In this document: one piece after another, positions 49,842 through 50,704 of the stretch
Layout of the letters: every line of letters starts with the position of its first letter
Position numbering within the stretch: position 1 is the stretch's first letter
NCBI GenBank assembly: GCA_016874135.1
Contig: VGVE01000011.1
Coordinates: forward strand, 1 to 50,704
Source of the DNA: Gammaproteobacteria bacterium
Lineage (GTDB): Bacteria; Pseudomonadota; Gammaproteobacteria; Pseudomonadales; Azotimanducaceae
Length of the DNA stretch: 50,704 bases
Direction of reading: 5' to 3'
Program-made: the position numbers and the translations under genes
Notes under the pieces: generated by a model
What the model was told of the DNA's origin: nothing
Seen by the model: only the letters and a program-made list of their open reading frames with translations
Database searches by the model: none

Positions 49842-50471
49842 CTAAACCTGGTAGCGCTCCCCCACCGGAAGAAACCTATCCGTCAGCGGGTCCCAGGCGT
49901 CCACCTTTCCCGTGCGGATGTCGTATACCCACCCGTGTAATTCCACAGTACGACGAGCCAGACTCGCGTCAACGGACGGGTGTGTGCGCAGGTGTTGCAG
50001 CTGCAGCATGACGTTTTGCTCGATCAGCATTCGCATACGCGCCTCTTCGCTGATGTCTGACCCCAGCTCTCTGACGATACTGACTGCAGCCCTGGAGTAA
50101 CCAAGCCACTCCTTGACGTGATCAAGGCCATCCACTGATTCCGGGTGCAAGGCGCCATGCATCGCGCCGCATTGCGTGTGTCCACACACCACGATGTGCG
50201 GAACTTTGAGTACGGCAACGGCAAACTCGATGGAAGCTGTCATGCCGCCGATGTGATGCGTGTGTGGCGGAACGATGTTGCCCGCGTTTCGGCAGATGAA
50301 GAGTTCGCCTGGCTCGGTCTGCGTGATCATGGCCGTATCTATCCGCGCATCGGAGCAGGTGATGAAGAGGGCCTCGGGGCGCTGACCCTCACTGAGTTTT
50401 TCGAACAGGGCCCGTTTTTCCGGGAACACAACATCCTGAAAGTGGATGACGCCGTGGATGAAGCTGGGCAT
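49842..50471 (-). CDS. can: Beta-class carbonic anhydrase
   Basis: The enzyme interconverts CO2 and bicarbonate and supplies bicarbonate for carboxylases. Zinc ligands C39, H98 and C101 lie in ITCSDAR and VCGHTQCGAM. The D41-R43 dyad of the beta class is present. The length is 209 aa from the ATG at 50471, which matches the family start (MPSFIHGVIHFQ). A longer frame reaches 50534 but would begin inside the terminator of the neighbouring receptor gene. It converges with csrA. Other beta-anhydrase subgroups are possible, so the symbol is tentative. Confidence 0.9.
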   Translation of the reverse strand: MPSFIHGVIHFQDVVFPEKRALFEKLSEGQRPEALFITCSDARIDTAMITQTEPGELFICRNAGNIVPPHTHHIGGMTASIEFAVAVLKVPHIVVCGHTQCGAMHGALHPESVDGLDHVKEWLGYSRAAVSIVRELGSDISEEARMRMLIEQNVMLQLQHLRTHPSVDASLARRTVELHGWVYDIRTGKVDAWDPLTDRFLPVGERYQV

Positions 50472-50532
50472 GGAACAGCTCAGCGAAGAAAGATGAATCA
50501 GGATTCTACTAGTTTCAGTCCCGCGGCAGGCC

Positions 50533-50562
50533 AAAATAGAAACGGGGCCGAAGCCCCGTTTC
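50533..50562 (-). terminator. Intrinsic terminator of the TonB receptor gene
   Basis: A perfect 10-bp stem GAAACGGGGC/GCCCCGTTTC (50539-50562) encloses a TTCG tetraloop on the minus strand and is followed by TATTTT. It lies 38 bp after the receptor stop and separates that gene from the carbonic anhydrase gene. Confidence 0.85.
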
Positions 50563-50600
50563 TGTATCGGAACGCGCCTGGTAAGCCAGGCGAACTCCGC

Positions 50601-50704
50601 TTACTGGAACGCGCCGAACTTGTAGCGGACTTCCAGACCCCACAGGCGCGGGTCGGTGAGTGCGCCGGTACGACGGTAGTTGGTCGTTTCGTTCGCCTGG
50701 TACT
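50601..50704 (-). CDS. TonB-dependent receptor, C-terminal end (cut by window edge)
   Basis: The last 33 codons of a minus-strand gene enter from the right edge and end in TAA. The visible sequence includes TNYRRTGALTDPRLWGLEVR followed by YKFGAFQ. The pattern 'DPR.WGLEVRYKFG' with an aromatic near the end is typical of the last barrel strand of TonB-dependent receptors of marine and freshwater gammaproteobacteria. The ligand cannot be told from this piece. A strong terminator follows. Confidence 0.7.
   Translation of the reverse strand, partial: YQANETTNYRRTGALTDPRLWGLEVRYKFGAFQ

Overview
The window is a gene-dense, GC-rich stretch of chromosome from a free-living gammaproteobacterium. The evidence is gene order and proteins. 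The succession rpsB-tsf-pyrH-frr-uppS-cdsA-rseP-bamA-skp-lpxD-fabZ-lpxA-lpxB-rnhB-dnaE-tilS-pyrG-kdsA-eno-ftsB-truD-pcm-nlpD is the classic gammaproteobacterial core block. The tail fdxA/mutS-recA-recX-alaS-lysC-csrA resembles the Pseudomonas-type arrangement. A type II secretion secretin, a long-form DapD and the C-terminus of a TonB-dependent receptor point to an environmental, probably aquatic, lineage. I assign no genus.

Layout: (1) 1-1520: the start of a moeA-like gene (minus), diverging from tsaB and rsmJ (plus). (2) 1538-14579, all minus: map-glnD-dapC-dapD-dapE-gspN-gspC-gspD-plsB. This joins N-terminal Met removal, PII nitrogen signalling, the succinylase branch of lysine/diaminopimelate synthesis, part of a type II secretion system and the first acyl transfer of phospholipid synthesis. 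(3) 14580-14905: divergent promoter region with a long rpsB leader. (4) 14906-40378, all plus: translation factors, UMP kinase, undecaprenyl-PP and CDP-diacylglycerol synthesis, envelope biogenesis (RseP, BamA, Skp, LpxD/FabZ/LpxA/LpxB, KdsA), replication (RnhB, DnaE), TilS, PyrG, enolase, FtsB, TruD, Pcm and NlpD. Many genes overlap by 1-14 nt, which indicates long translationally coupled operons. (5) 40535-43507, minus: mutS-fdxA. (6) 43599-49803, plus: LexA-box-controlled recA-recX, then alaS-lysC-csrA. (7) 49842-50704, minus: a beta-carbonic anhydrase and the 3' end of a TonB-dependent receptor with its terminator.

The functions interlock. UppS, CdsA and PlsB supply lipid carriers and phospholipids. 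Lpx and KdsA build lipid A-Kdo. BamA, Skp and RseP assemble and monitor the outer membrane. LysC and DapC/D/E feed lysine and peptidoglycan. RecA, RecX, MutS and DnaE handle DNA.

I found no insertion sequence, prophage, CRISPR array, tRNA or rRNA, and no clear novel multi-gene system. The most interesting points are gaps and small elements in an otherwise canonical order. The MEP-isoprenoid genes dxr, ispD and ispF are all missing from their usual slots, as are accA, surE and rpoS. Two short ORFs with near-ideal Shine-Dalgarno sequences end on the starts of csrA and fabZ. Individual proteins show unusual features: PyrG glutaminase motif C-Y-G-L-H, a 32-residue RecA N-terminal extension, a repeat-like RnhB tail, and PyrH beginning two codons after, and in frame with, the tsf stop.
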